NCBI GenBank assembly: GCA_029860045.1
Contig: JAOUBY010000011.1
Coordinates: 1 to 43,082 of the forward strand
Source of the DNA: Gammaproteobacteria bacterium
GTDB taxonomy: Bacteria > Pseudomonadota > Gammaproteobacteria > UBA9214
Length of the DNA stretch: 43,082 nucleotides
Reading direction: 5' to 3'
Position 1 is the first letter of the stretch; each line of letters starts with the position of its first letter. Below, piece by piece: positions 35,485 through 43,082 of the stretch. The notes beneath the pieces were generated by a model, which had not been told where the DNA came from, did not search any database, and saw only the letters and a program-made list of their open reading frames with translations. Both the position numbers and the translations under genes were made by a program.

Positions 35485-35700
35485 ATGCCCAATGTACGTG
35501 TAAAAGAGAACGAACCGTTTGAAATCGCCCTGCGCCGCTTCAAGCGTTCCTGTGAAAAAGCCGGCGTGCTGGCCGAAGTGCGTCGTCGCGAGTTTTATGA
35601 AAAGCCGACCCAGGAACGCAAGCGCAAAATGGCTGCCGCAGTGAAGCGCACCCAGAAGAAGGTTTCCCGCGAACTGTCGCGCCGCGTGCGCCTGTACTGA
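35485..35700 (+). CDS. rpsU: 30S ribosomal protein S21
   Basis: A 71-residue basic protein of the small subunit, needed for initiation. [20 protein letters not shown] at the N-terminus and the basic tail ending SRRVRLY are typical. First gene of the macromolecular-synthesis cluster with dnaG and rpoD. Confidence 0.98.
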   Translation: MPNVRVKENEPFEIALRRFKRSCEKAGVLAEVRRREFYEKPTQERKRKMAAAVKRTQKKVSRELSRRVRLY

Positions 35701-35718
35701 TCTCTCCCCTTTTTGCGC

Positions 35719-36162
35719 ATGTCCATCAAGGACCGCATTCAGCAGGACATGAAAGATGCCATGCGCGCCAGGGACAAGGAGCGTCTCGGCACCATTCGAC
35801 TGATCCTCGCCGCCATCAAGCAACGCGAAGTTGACGAGCGTATTGAACTGGATGATACGCAGGTCATCGTGGTGCTCGACAAGATGGTCAAGCAACGACG
35901 CGAATCCATCACGCAGTTCGAGAAGGCCAGCCGCGACGACCTGATTGCCAGGGAACAGAGCGAGCTCGAGGTCATCACCCCCTATTTACCCGCCGCACTC
36001 AGTGAAGACGAAATCACGCAACTGATCGATGCTGCCATGCAAGCCACTGGCGCCAGTTCTATCAAGGACATGGGCAAGGTTATGGGCCAGCTGAAGCCGA
36101 AGCTCGCCGGCCGTGCCGACATGGGCGCCGTCAGCGCCATGATCAAAGCCAGGCTGTCATAA
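35719..36162 (+). CDS. GatB/YqeY domain protein
   Basis: A 147-residue protein related to the tail domain of the amidotransferase GatB. MRARDKERLGTIRLILAAIKQREVDER near residue 14 and the C-terminal MGKVMGQLKPKLAGRADMGAV are diagnostic. May act on tRNA, but the role is unproven. I chose ATG 35719 over the TTG at 35713. It lies 18 bases after rpsU, a common position in this cluster. Confidence 0.93.
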   Translation: MSIKDRIQQDMKDAMRARDKERLGTIRLILAAIKQREVDERIELDDTQVIVVLDKMVKQRRESITQFEKASRDDLIAREQSELEVITPYLPAALSEDEITQLIDAAMQATGASSIKDMGKVMGQLKPKLAGRADMGAVSAMIKARLS

Positions 36163-36320
36163 CAGCTAATCCCGCGAAGGCAGGGATCCAGCCTGAAAGT
36201 CGACAGCGCTGTAAATTTTCACTGACCAGCTTATCAAGCCCTGGCTCCTGAATTGCCTGGCGGCTTTGTGCGAAACATGACTGCTTCCCTTTCCGGGATA
36301 TCCCTTTTACCCTAGCTCTC
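36163..36320. repeat. Repeat fragments between yqeY and dnaG
   Basis: CCCGCGAAGG and GGGATCCAGCCT (36171-36194) are the complement of the second repeat family, and GCCTGGCGGCTTTGTGCGAA near 36256-36275 is a diverged copy of its end block. No gene and no clear promoter seen. Confidence 0.6.
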
Positions 36321-38084
36321 ATGGCTGGCCGTATTCCGCAATCCTTCATTGATGAGCTGCTTGCACGCATCGACATCGTCGATGTGATTGATCCACGCGT
36401 GCCGCTCAAGAAGGCTGGACGCGAATTCAAGGCCTGCTGCCCGTTCCACGGCGAGAAAACTCCCTCATTCACTGTCAGCCAGGTAAAACAGTTTTATCAC
36501 TGTTTTGGCTGCGGCCAGCACGGCACCGCCATCACCTTCCTGATGGACTACGAGCACATGGACTTTGTCGAGGCCATCGAGGAACTGGCGCACCGTGCCG
36601 GCCTGGAAGTGCCGCGCGAGACCGGGGGTGACAACAGGCATGCACCCTCGACACAGCCACACTATGCATTGCTGGAGCGCATTTCCGACTACTACCAGGA
36701 ACAGTTGCGCAGCCATCCGCAGGCGGGCCACGCCGTCGAATATCTGAAACAGCGCGGTCTCACCGGCGAGGTCGCGGCACGCTTCAAAATCGGTTTCGCG
36801 CCGCCGGGATGGGAGAATCTCGCCAACGCCCTTAACGCTGACAGTGCCACGCAAAAGCTGCTGCTCGAACTGGGCCTCACGGTACAGCGCGATGACGGCA
36901 AGGGCGCCTATGACCGCTTTCGTGACCGTGTGCAATTCCCCATTCATGACCGCCGCGGCCGCACCATCGGTTTTGGCGGGCGCGTGCTCGACAACGGCAC
37001 ACCCAAGTACATGAACAGCCCCGAGTCGGCCGTGTTCCACAAGGGGCAGGAACTGTATGGCCTGCATGAGGCACGCAAGGCAGTGCGCAAGCTGGAACGC
37101 ATCCTGGTGGTGGAAGGCTACATGGACGTAGTGGCACTGGCACAGTTCGACATCAACTACGCGGTGGCAACACTGGGCACCGCCACTACCCCCGAACACC
37201 TCGAACGCCTGTTCCGCACGGTGCCGGAGGTGGTGTTCTGCTTCGACGGCGATCGCGCCGGGCGAGAGGCTGCCTGGCGCGCACTGGAAAATTCACTGCC
37301 GGCCCTCGCGGATGGCCGCGAGGCACGCTTCCTGTTCCTGCCTGAGGGAGAGGACCCGGATTCGCTGGTGCGCAAGATTGGCAAGGACGCCTTCGAGCAG
37401 GGCATCGCCAGCGCCACCCACCTGTCCGACTTCTTCTTCGAACGGCTGTCCGCACAGCTCGACATCGACAGCATCGACGGACGCGCGCGGCTGGTTAACC
37501 TGGCCAGCCCCCTGCTTGCACGTATGCCGGATGGCATGTTCCGGCAACTCATGACCGAGCGACTTGCCGAACTGGCCGGTACCTCGGTCAATGCACTGGC
37601 AGGGCGGCTCAAGTTACCCCAGGATGCCGCAGACGACCCACAGCCACCGGCGCAGCCGGTACCCGTCGCGGGCGGAACAAGCCCGGTACGGGAAGCCATC
37701 TCCATCCTGCTGTACCAGCCAGCACTGGCACGGGAGGTCGGGGAATTACCATTTCAGGAACCCGTCGATGTACCCGGTGTCTCACTTTTGACGGAGTTGC
37801 TGGAATTACTGCAGCAGCAGCCGTTGGCCAGTACCGGCGCCATCCTGGAACACTGGCGCGACCGCGAGGAAACACGCCATCTGGCGAAACTGGCCAGCTG
37901 GACCCCGGTCAGCGAGGGCCTGGATCTGCTACCCGATTTGCAACACCAATTGCAGCGGATTTACCGGCAACACCTGGAGCGGCGCATTGCGATTTTAAAC
38001 AAAAAAGAGGTAAGTCATACACTTAGCGAAGATGAACGCAGGGAGTACTGGAAACTGCAGACCCTGCTCCAGGAGGCCAGGTAG
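36321..38084 (+). CDS. dnaG: DNA primase
   Basis: Makes RNA primers for replication. An N-terminal zinc ribbon (C40-x2-H43, then CFGCG near 61), the RNA-polymerase core (GRTIGFGGRVL), the Toprim motif ILVVEGYMDVVALAQF and the DGDRAG metal site are present, followed by a C-terminal helicase-binding region. 587 residues is usual. Separated from yqeY by an intergenic stretch carrying repeat fragments. Confidence 0.97.
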   Translation: MAGRIPQSFIDELLARIDIVDVIDPRVPLKKAGREFKACCPFHGEKTPSFTVSQVKQFYHCFGCGQHGTAITFLMDYEHMDFVEAIEELAHRAGLEVPRETGGDNRHAPSTQPHYALLERISDYYQEQLRSHPQAGHAVEYLKQRGLTGEVAARFKIGFAPPGWENLANALNADSATQKLLLELGLTVQRDDGKGAYDRFRDRVQFPIHDRRGRTIGFGGRVLDNGTPKYMNSPESAVFHKGQELYGLHEARKAVRKLERILVVEGYMDVVALAQFDINYAVATLGTATTPEHLERLFRTVPEVVFCFDGDRAGREAAWRALENSLPALADGREARFLFLPEGEDPDSLVRKIGKDAFEQGIASATHLSDFFFERLSAQLDIDSIDGRARLVNLASPLLARMPDGMFRQLMTERLAELAGTSVNALAGRLKLPQDAADDPQPPAQPVPVAGGTSPVREAISILLYQPALAREVGELPFQEPVDVPGVSLLTELLELLQQQPLASTGAILEHWRDREETRHLAKLASWTPVSEGLDLLPDLQHQLQRIYRQHLERRIAILNKKEVSHTLSEDERREYWKLQTLLQEAR

Positions 38085-38127
38085 GTAAGTTTTTGGACAA
38101 AAAGCGTTTTTTCGGCTTGGATTCAGC

Positions 38128-38157
38128 TTGGCTGACCCCCATTTATTCGACTATACT
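38128..38157 (+). promoter_or_regulatory. Candidate sigma70 promoter of rpoD
   Basis: TTGGCT (38128-38133), an 18-base spacer and TATACT (38152-38157, 5 of 6 matches). It would start transcription about 60 bases before the rpoD ATG, independent of dnaG. Confidence 0.6.
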
Positions 38158-38222
38158 GCGCGATTATTTTTCGCTCCTGTACAGATACTGACTTTTGAGC
38201 ACTGTTGTGCTCGCGGATCACT

Positions 38223-40058
38223 ATGGATAAAGATCAACAATCCCGTCTGAAACTACTCATTGAGAAAGGCAAGGAGCAGGGCTTCCTGACCTATGCCGAG
38301 GTCAACGATCATCTGCCGGATGAGATCGTCGATCCGCAGCAGATTGAAGACATCATCAGCATGATTAACGACATGGGTATCCTGGTGCATGAAGTGGCAC
38401 CGGACACCGATTCGTTGATGCTCGCCAGCGCCAAGAATACCGCTGATGAAGACGCGGCAGAGGAAGCCGCCGCCAACCTGGTCACCGTTGACAGCGAGTT
38501 CGGTCGCACGACTGACCCGGTACGCATGTACATGCGTGAAATGGGCACAGTCGAGTTGCTCACCCGCGAAGGCGAAATCGTGATTGCCAAGCGTATCGAG
38601 GATGGCCTCAACCAGGTGTTGCAGGCGCTTTCCATCTATCCTGAAACAGCCGCTACCTTGCTGCGCGGGTACGAGCGGGTTGCCGCCGGCGAGATGCGCC
38701 TGAACGACCTGATCTCCGGCTTTATCGACCCCAACGCAGTTGAAGAGGAAATCCCTACACCGCAGGTCACACAGCCAAAAGATTCAACCACCACTGCCAA
38801 TAAAGACGACAGTGATGATGACGACGAAGCCGTAGTAGACACGGGGCCGGACCCGGAAGAAGCGCGCACCCATTTTGCCGGGCTGGAGAAAACCTACCAG
38901 CAACTGGTCACCGCTATAAACAAGGGTGGCAAGAACGCCACGCGAGTGAAGAAGCTGCGCGACCAATTGTCCGAGCAGACCATGAGTCTCAAGCTGGTAC
39001 CGCGCATCGTGGATATTCTGACCACCAATTTAAGGAATGCGATTACGCGCATCCGTTCGCACGAGCGTGCCATTATGGATGCCTGCGTGACTCGTGCAGG
39101 TATGCCGCGCAGGGATTTCATCACCTCGTTTCCGAACAATGAAACCGACCTCGGCTGGGTAGATACGCAGGCAAAGGGCGGGCACAAGTATTCCGCCGCC
39201 CTTGCACAGTTCAGGGATGAGATCGCCCGTACGCAGAACAAGCTGATCGCACTGCAGGCAAGCACACACCTGAGCATTGCCGAGATCAAGGATATCAACC
39301 GCCTGATGTCGATTGGCGAGGCCAAGGCTCGGCGCGCCAAGAAAGAAATGGTCGAGGCCAACCTGCGCCTGGTGATCTCGATTGCCAAGAAGTACACCAA
39401 CCGCGGCCTGCAGTTCCTGGATCTTATCCAGGAAGGCAATATCGGCCTGATGAAGGCCGTCGACAAATTTGAATACCGCCGCGGCTACAAATTCTCGACC
39501 TATGCCACCTGGTGGATTCGCCAGGCAATCACGCGTTCCATTGCTGACCAGGCACGGACTATCCGCATCCCGGTGCACATGATCGAAACCATCAACAAGC
39601 TCAACCGCATATCACGCCAGATGCTGCAGGAGATCGGCCGCGAACCCACGCCCGAGGAACTCGCCGAGCGCATGGATATGCCGGAAGACAAGATCCGCAA
39701 GGTACTCAAGATCGCCAAGGAACCGATCTCAATGGAGACACCGATCGGTGACGACGAAGATTCACACCTGGGTGATTTCATCGAGGACCAGAACATCGAC
39801 TCACCGATCGATTCAGCCTCCATGGAAGGCCTCAGGGAGGCCACCCAGTCCGTGCTCTCCGGGCTAACGCCACGTGAAGCCAAGGTGTTGCGCATGCGCT
39901 TCGGTATCGACATGAATACCGATCACACGCTGGAAGAAGTCGGCAAGCAGTTCGACGTCACGCGTGAGCGCATTCGCCAGATCGAGGCCAAGGCGCTGCG
40001 CAAACTGCGTCACCCGACCCGCTCGGAACCGTTACGCAGCTTCCTGGAAGCGGAGTAA
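38223..40058 (+). CDS. rpoD: RNA polymerase primary sigma factor RpoD
   Basis: A 611-residue primary sigma factor. Region 1.1 lies at residues 1-60, region 1.2 includes [14 protein letters not shown], a long acidic non-conserved insert (DDSDDDDEA) follows, region 2 has [20 protein letters not shown], region 3 [13 protein letters not shown], and region 4.2 the helix-turn-helix [20 protein letters not shown] 38223 ([10 protein letters not shown]) is the family start; TTG 38205 is rejected. Confidence 0.98.
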   Translation: MDKDQQSRLKLLIEKGKEQGFLTYAEVNDHLPDEIVDPQQIEDIISMINDMGILVHEVAPDTDSLMLASAKNTADEDAAEEAAANLVTVDSEFGRTTDPVRMYMREMGTVELLTREGEIVIAKRIEDGLNQVLQALSIYPETAATLLRGYERVAAGEMRLNDLISGFIDPNAVEEEIPTPQVTQPKDSTTTANKDDSDDDDEAVVDTGPDPEEARTHFAGLEKTYQQLVTAINKGGKNATRVKKLRDQLSEQTMSLKLVPRIVDILTTNLRNAITRIRSHERAIMDACVTRAGMPRRDFITSFPNNETDLGWVDTQAKGGHKYSAALAQFRDEIARTQNKLIALQASTHLSIAEIKDINRLMSIGEAKARRAKKEMVEANLRLVISIAKKYTNRGLQFLDLIQEGNIGLMKAVDKFEYRRGYKFSTYATWWIRQAITRSIADQARTIRIPVHMIETINKLNRISRQMLQEIGREPTPEELAERMDMPEDKIRKVLKIAKEPISMETPIGDDEDSHLGDFIEDQNIDSPIDSASMEGLREATQSVLSGLTPREAKVLRMRFGIDMNTDHTLEEVGKQFDVTRERIRQIEAKALRKLRHPTRSEPLRSFLEAE

Positions 40059-40068
40059 GGAACTGCAC

Positions 40069-40101
40069 GTTTGCCGGATACATGAGATCCGGCAAACCTT
40101 T
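40069..40101 (+). terminator. Probable rpoD terminator
   Basis: GTTTGCCGGAT (40069-40079) pairs perfectly with ATCCGGCAAAC (40087-40097) around a 7-base loop, followed by a short CTTT. It sits 10 bases after the rpoD stop. The T-run is short. Confidence 0.6.
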
Positions 40102-40111
40102 CATCAGAATA

Positions 40112-40486
40112 TCAAAGCATGCATTCCGGGTTATGCAACTCTGCATGACAGTTTGAACACAGCAGGCGACATTTTTCAGCTTCGCCTAGAACAAGCCGCC
40201 ACTTCCGGTTAGACAGCGACCTCAAGTCCAGCTGAAAGTCTTTTGATGCGGGGTCTGTATGGTGAAACTCGAGCGCGGCCGAGTTTTTGTTATATCCACA
40301 CTTCTCGCATTTCATCCCCTTTAGTTTTATCAGCTGCAGTTTGCGCCGCCGGCCTCTTAGCTGCTGCGCCTGGTAACTTTGAAAGCTCTGGTTGTTCACC
40401 GTGTTCTTGCATTGCCGGGAACAGTATTTTGTCTGCCGACCAGTCAGTTTTTTACCGCAGTGTAAACATTTCAGCACGATGGTCAC
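40112..40486 (-). CDS. Small HNH endonuclease
   Basis: A 124-residue protein with an N-terminal zinc knuckle (CLHC at residue 7, YCSRQC near 21) and an HNH domain: CEKCGYNKNSAALEFHHTDPASKDF near residue 59 and CRLLCSNCHAELHNP near the C-terminus. The His-His, Asn-Cys-His and both zinc-binding CxxC pairs are intact, so it is probably active. The start is a GTG without a clear ribosome site; a second GTG nine bases later is an alternative. It is wedged between rpoD and an intron-bearing tRNA on the opposite strand, which fits a homing-type endonuclease. Confidence 0.85.
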   Translation of the reverse strand: MTIVLKCLHCGKKLTGRQTKYCSRQCKNTVNNQSFQSYQAQQLRGRRRKLQLIKLKGMKCEKCGYNKNSAALEFHHTDPASKDFQLDLRSLSNRKWRLVLGEAEKCRLLCSNCHAELHNPECML

Positions 40487-40527
40487 TGTAACAGTATTAT
40501 GAAAGTTTTCATAATCATGTAAAAAAT

Positions 40528-40556
40528 CTTAAACCCATCATAAAAATTGCTAGAAT
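40528..40556 (+). promoter_or_regulatory. Candidate promoter of the split tRNA
   Basis: TAGAAT at 40551-40556 lies 10 bases before the tRNA 5' end. The -35 region 17 bases upstream (CTTAAA) is weak. The region is AT-rich. Confidence 0.5.
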
Positions 40557-40566
40557 ACGTCGCTTC

Positions 40567-40876
40567 GGGCCTGTAGCTCAGTTGGTTAGAGCAGGGGACT
40601 CATCAAATGGTGCGTTCATGCTGTAAGGCATGAAATGAACGGGATGAATTCAGGGAAACCTTAACAGCAAGGCTGATGGCAACCCTGAGCCAAGCCGGGA
40701 GTACACTCCCGGAAGGTGCAGAGACTACCTGGGGACTTCAGTGTCCTTAATAACAGGCAAGAGCGTCCCGCACCCCAACATACGTGATGTGGGTGATGAG
40801 ATAGTCCGCTCCTGGTAGAAATATCAGGCTACAGTGAATCCCTTGGTCCCAGGTTCGAGTCCTGGCGGGCCCACCA
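40567..40876 (+). tRNA. tRNA with CAU anticodon, probably tRNA-Ile2, interrupted by an intron
   Basis: Exon 1 is 40567-40603 and exon 2 is 40837-40876; joined they give a 77-nt tRNA with encoded CCA. All arms pair: acceptor GGGCCTG/CGGGCCC (one G-U), D-stem GCTC/GAGC, anticodon stem GGGGA/TCCCT (one G-U), loop CTCATAA, T-arm CCAGG-TTCGAGT-CCTGG. The CAU anticodon fits elongator Met or Ile2. Acceptor pairs C4-G69 and C5-G68 are those known to mark tRNA-Ile2 for lysidine synthesis by TilS, so I favour Ile2. The intron splits the gene between positions 36 and 37. Confidence 0.95.
40604..40836 (+). ncRNA. Group I self-splicing intron (233 nt) in the anticodon loop
   Basis: Position and core match the group I introns known from bacterial tRNA-Ile(CAU), such as Azoarcus. 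The 5' exon ends in CAU and can pair with GTG at 40610-40612 (P1 with the U-G wobble). The P strand is AATTCAGGGAAACC, Q is AACCCTGAGCCAAG, R is GGTGCAGAGACTA (40715-40727) and S is GAGATAGTCC (40798-40807). GACTA in R pairs with TAGTC in S (P7). A perfect 7-bp hairpin closes 40695-40712 (P6). P2 forms from CATGC/GCATG and CGTT/AACG. The intron ends in G. No ORF inside. Confidence 0.93.
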
Positions 40877-41158
40877 CTTCCATAATATTCATAGTGTTAT
40901 GACGCCGAGACCATGGGACCGGAATCCCTTGGTCCATCGATTGCGGATGAAATCCGGCGACATCCAACAATCTTCCGAACGTCCTGTTCCGACCCATTAC
41001 GGACATTCAGCTCAAATAAATAACAACTCGGGGAGGAGTCGTTGTGCTGTTGTTCGGAACCTGCCCTCGTCACGCTAGTTTCGGCTTGCCATCCTGGCTG
41101 TCAATGACTATAGGTGGATGCCGATCCTGTTGGCTTTATACATGTTGTATCTTGCAAG
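40877..41158. other. Gap after the tRNA with a partial tRNA duplication
   Basis: No gene supported. GAATCCCTTGGTCC at 40922-40935 repeats 40836-40849, i.e. the last intron base plus the first 13 bases of the 3' exon. An imperfect hairpin near 41022-41053 (ACAACTC with GAGTCGTTGT) may be a terminator. The rest is unremarkable. Confidence 0.55.
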
Positions 41159-41500
41159 CTAGTCATGCATATGACACTGGCTGCACAGTTTCGCGGGACC
41201 GCTGGGTCTGCCTGCCTTATTCAGGTCAAGATGACAGCCGATGCAATTTTCGTGAAAGGCGTCACGGCTGTTGCGCGGCATGTGTGAATTCGCCGTGTGG
41301 CAGGATAGACAGGCCCGCTTGATGCGTCTGCCTGGCGAGGTGTGGTGACACGTAGTGCACTGAATATCTGTATGGGTTTGGTGCGAAAATTGCACTTTAC
41401 CCGGCGCGGATTCTATCTCCACTGGCTCGGCTGGCCCTGCAGTCACATTACCCGTACACGTCATCAGCCATGTAAGCATCATTAATACACCTGTGTTCAT
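41159..41500 (-). CDS. Periplasmic tetraheme cytochrome c
   Basis: A 113-residue protein. A signal peptide (residues 1 to about 22, ending NVTAG) precedes a domain with four CxxCH motifs: CTTCH, CLSCH, CIGCH and CSQCH, plus spare histidines (FSHQTHTD, HENC, NSHMPR) for bis-His ligation, as in small class III (c3/c7-like) cytochromes. ATG 41500 overlaps the TGA of a mini ORF upstream (ATGA), which favours this start. It ends the operon headed by the ferric-reductase-like gene, so probably accepts or donates electrons in the periplasm. Confidence 0.85.
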   Translation of the reverse strand: MNTGVLMMLTWLMTCTGNVTAGPAEPVEIESAPGKVQFSHQTHTDIQCTTCHHTSPGRRIKRACLSCHTANSHMPRNSRDAFHENCIGCHLDLNKAGRPSGPAKLCSQCHMHD

Positions 41501-41589
41501 GGGTTCTGTGACCATGCAAACAATGCCGACAGGACCACCATGACCAGTCCGGTTGCAATCGCTATGAATCGGGCAAGCCACATGCGCAT
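41497..41589 (-). CDS. 30-residue single-helix membrane ORF
   Basis: Reads MRMWLARFIAIATGLVMVVL and a few more residues, ending AWSQNP: one hydrophobic helix with a basic N-terminus. It begins seven bases after the reductase stop and its TGA overlaps the cytochrome ATG. The context suggests a small subunit or translational coupler, but no ribosome site is clear and it may be only a spacer. Confidence 0.5.
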   Translation of the reverse strand: MRMWLARFIAIATGLVMVVLSALFAWSQNP

Positions 41590-41596
41590 ATCGACA

Positions 41597-42952
41597 TTAC
41601 ACCATATCGAAGAGTTCGGTATGGACCCGCCGCAGCGGCACCTCCATGGTGCCCAGACTGCGTTCAACGCTGACAGTCATCGGCGTAGGCCCGCACAGGA
41701 AGTACTCAAGTGCGGCGTGATCTCCGGGCAGATGACGTTGCAACACTTCCCGGGTAATGAAACCCCTTTCTCCCATCCAGTCCGTAGGGGGATCATTGAG
41801 TACAATGACCATATGCAGGCGCAGGCGCTGCTGGAGCACCTGCAGTTCCTCGTATGCCGTCAATCGTTCCAGATTCCGGTAGGCATAGAACAACCACAAT
41901 GACCGCCGATCCCCGCGGTCAGCCAGTGTCCTCAGCATACTCAGGATCGGGGCAATTCCGATTCCACCAGCCACGAATACGTAACCCGACGCATCTGGAT
42001 ACCGGTCGATGGAGAATGCACCGAACGGCCCATCCAGATAGAGGTACTGGCCTGGTTTGACTTTGTTGATTGTCGAGGTGAAGTCACCCAAACGCTTGAT
42101 AGTGAATTGCATGTGCTGCGGCTCAAGCGCACTGGATGCAACGGAAAAAGGATGCTCGCGCATTGCAAACGGCGAGTGCCAGAGATTCAGCCAGACGAAC
42201 TGCCCCGGCATGAACGCCATTCCTGGATGACCGTCCGGTGTCACGGTCATTGTCCAGGTGTCACCTCGCTCCGGACTGACATCGACCACATGGTACCGGT
42301 GGCGCATGATTAGCAGCGGCCGGACAATGCGTACGTGCAACAGCAGGAGAACAACGGACACTGCTAGCACCAGCCACAGTTCACGTTTCCAGGGGGTTCC
42401 AATATAGTAGTTCACGCCGACAATATGAATCATGGCCAGGCCAACGGCCAGCACGGCGAATACTGCGTGCAGGAAACGCCAGGCATCATAGTGAAAATGC
42501 AGTGCCTTACGCCAGACTGAAGTGATTACCAGCAGGAACACCGCAGCCAGTGCCACATTCCCAGCCAGCATGTGCCATGGCGCATCAGGCTTGAGGTATT
42601 CGAGCAGCAGCGGCTCCTCACTGACCAGGATAAGCGGGTGCGCCAGTAGTAGGACGAAAGCGACCAGAGCGATCCAGCGGTGAAAGTAATAGATGATATC
42701 GATGCCGAAGGCGCGAGTGGTCCACTTGAAGCGTGCGGTTAGCAGAAACATGGTGAACATGATGGCCAGTGCAGAAAAGCCTAACGCAACAGCAAAGTCC
42801 CATCCGAATACGGTGCCCGGTGGCACCTTGCCGAGCAGCAGCATCCCCAGCGGAAGAATGACCAGCAGGAGGTAGAAGCCTGTCCACAATACGCCGCGTA
42901 TCACGTAGTTATGTTTTATTGCCATGCTAATAATTGAATTTGTGGCTGCCAT
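41597..42952 (-). CDS. Ferric-reductase-like flavocytochrome b
   Basis: A 451-residue inner-membrane oxidoreductase. The N-terminal half has about six helices with heme-ligand histidines in HRWIALVAFVLLLAHP and HAVFAVLAVGLAMIH. The C-terminal half is a ferredoxin-reductase module: FAD site REHPFSVAS, GPFGAFS, NAD(P) site VAGGIGIAPILSML and FLCGPTPM. This is the FRE/NOX-like arrangement that moves electrons from NAD(P)H across the membrane. ATG 42952 is a choice between several in-frame ATGs (42997, 42925). Followed by a mini ORF and a tetraheme cytochrome in the same operon. Confidence 0.88.
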   Translation of the reverse strand: MAATNSIISMAIKHNYVIRGVLWTGFYLLLVILPLGMLLLGKVPPGTVFGWDFAVALGFSALAIMFTMFLLTARFKWTTRAFGIDIIYYFHRWIALVAFVLLLAHPLILVSEEPLLLEYLKPDAPWHMLAGNVALAAVFLLVITSVWRKALHFHYDAWRFLHAVFAVLAVGLAMIHIVGVNYYIGTPWKRELWLVLAVSVVLLLLHVRIVRPLLIMRHRYHVVDVSPERGDTWTMTVTPDGHPGMAFMPGQFVWLNLWHSPFAMREHPFSVASSALEPQHMQFTIKRLGDFTSTINKVKPGQYLYLDGPFGAFSIDRYPDASGYVFVAGGIGIAPILSMLRTLADRGDRRSLWLFYAYRNLERLTAYEELQVLQQRLRLHMVIVLNDPPTDWMGERGFITREVLQRHLPGDHAALEYFLCGPTPMTVSVERSLGTMEVPLRRVHTELFDMV

Positions 42953-43007
42953 TGCATGAGTATAATCCTGAATGTCCGGAAGTGGTGGTGATCTCAACCG
43001 GTCGACG

Positions 43008-43044
43008 CAACACTTTATCTTTATTAAGAAAAGATGGAGTGTTG
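43008..43044 (+). other. 14-bp hairpin before a partial gene
   Basis: 43008-43021 pairs with 43031-43044 around a 9-base loop; two pairs are G-U and only form on plus-strand RNA. No T-run follows, so it is not a simple terminator. It may be a leader hairpin or an element end. Confidence 0.4.
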
Positions 43045-43048
43045 AGAG

Positions 43049-43082
43049 ATGGTATACAGAACCCGAATCAACTACACAGCCG
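43049..43082 (+). CDS. Partial CDS, possible IS30-family transposase N-terminus
   Basis: ATG 43049 opens a frame reading MVYRTRINYTA to the window edge, preceded by a GA-rich ribosome-site-like stretch. The RTRINYT pattern resembles the start of IS30-family transposases from memory. Eleven residues are too few for certainty. Confidence 0.35.
   Translation, partial: MVYRTRINYTA

Noticed and set aside
38894-39578. Long minus-strand frames opposite rpoD
   Set aside because: Antisense shadows of sigma factor region 2; no independent support.
40824-41006. Minus-strand 60-residue reading frame ending GPPGLEPGTKGFTVA
   Set aside because: It is the antisense translation of the tRNA 3' exon; this GPPGLEPGTK-type peptide is a common false gene call over tRNA loci.
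41044-41322. Plus-strand cysteine-rich 92-residue frame
   Set aside because: The cysteines come from reading the tetraheme cytochrome gene backwards; no ribosome site or family match.

Overview
The window reads as chromosome of a gammaproteobacterium that oxidises reduced sulfur. The core genes point to Gammaproteobacteria: the rpsU-yqeY-dnaG-rpoD macromolecular-synthesis cluster with tsaD divergent from it, proteobacterial-type gshA, purEK, nhaA, slt and cca. A dissimilatory sat-aprB-aprA operon with a TauE/SafE-type anion exporter beside it is typical of sulfur-oxidising lineages that run APS reductase and ATP sulfurylase in reverse. The direction of that pathway is inferred; sulfate reducers carry the same enzymes, but the rest of the gene content does not fit them.

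Layout. 1-2630: gshA, then two unknown genes on the minus strand. 3094-4347: an unusual protein made only of four tandem PAS-like repeats with an exact 306-nt period. 4477-6326: three c-type cytochrome genes arranged divergently around a perfect FNR/Anr-type box. 6723-9807: a DUF302 protein and purine genes purC, purE, purK. 9831-14880: HPP membrane protein, small RRM-like protein, NhaA, several small membrane proteins including a 58-residue PLDc_N-type protein, a methyltransferase and a UDG-family protein. 14996-18567: dxs and three consecutive lipoprotein genes. 18820-24844: a cysteine-rich YkgJ-type protein, aprA, aprB, sat and tauE. 24921-34304: aldehyde dehydrogenase, slt, an NDUFA9-like reductase, cca, uppP, a MidA-type methyltransferase, folK, folB, plsY. 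34353-40058: tsaD and the rpsU-yqeY-dnaG-rpoD cluster. 40112-40876: a small HNH endonuclease gene and, just beyond it, a tRNA with a CAU anticodon (probably tRNA-Ile2) split by a 233-nt group I intron. 41159-42952: a ferric-reductase-like flavocytochrome, a 30-residue membrane ORF and a tetraheme cytochrome. The last bases appear to enter an IS30-like transposase gene.

Dispersed repeats are the second theme. GTAG-headed REP elements occur singly and as inverted pairs (REPINs). In two convergent gene pairs (cca/uppP and plsY/tsaD) the two GTAG heads supply the TAG stop codons of both neighbouring genes. A second, MITE-like repeat family occupies the gaps near 6600, 31400 and 36200.

The strongest candidates for a closer look are the group I intron with a free-standing HNH gene next to it, the REPINs acting as stop-codon donors, the four-PAS protein without an output domain, and the FNR-controlled cytochrome cluster.
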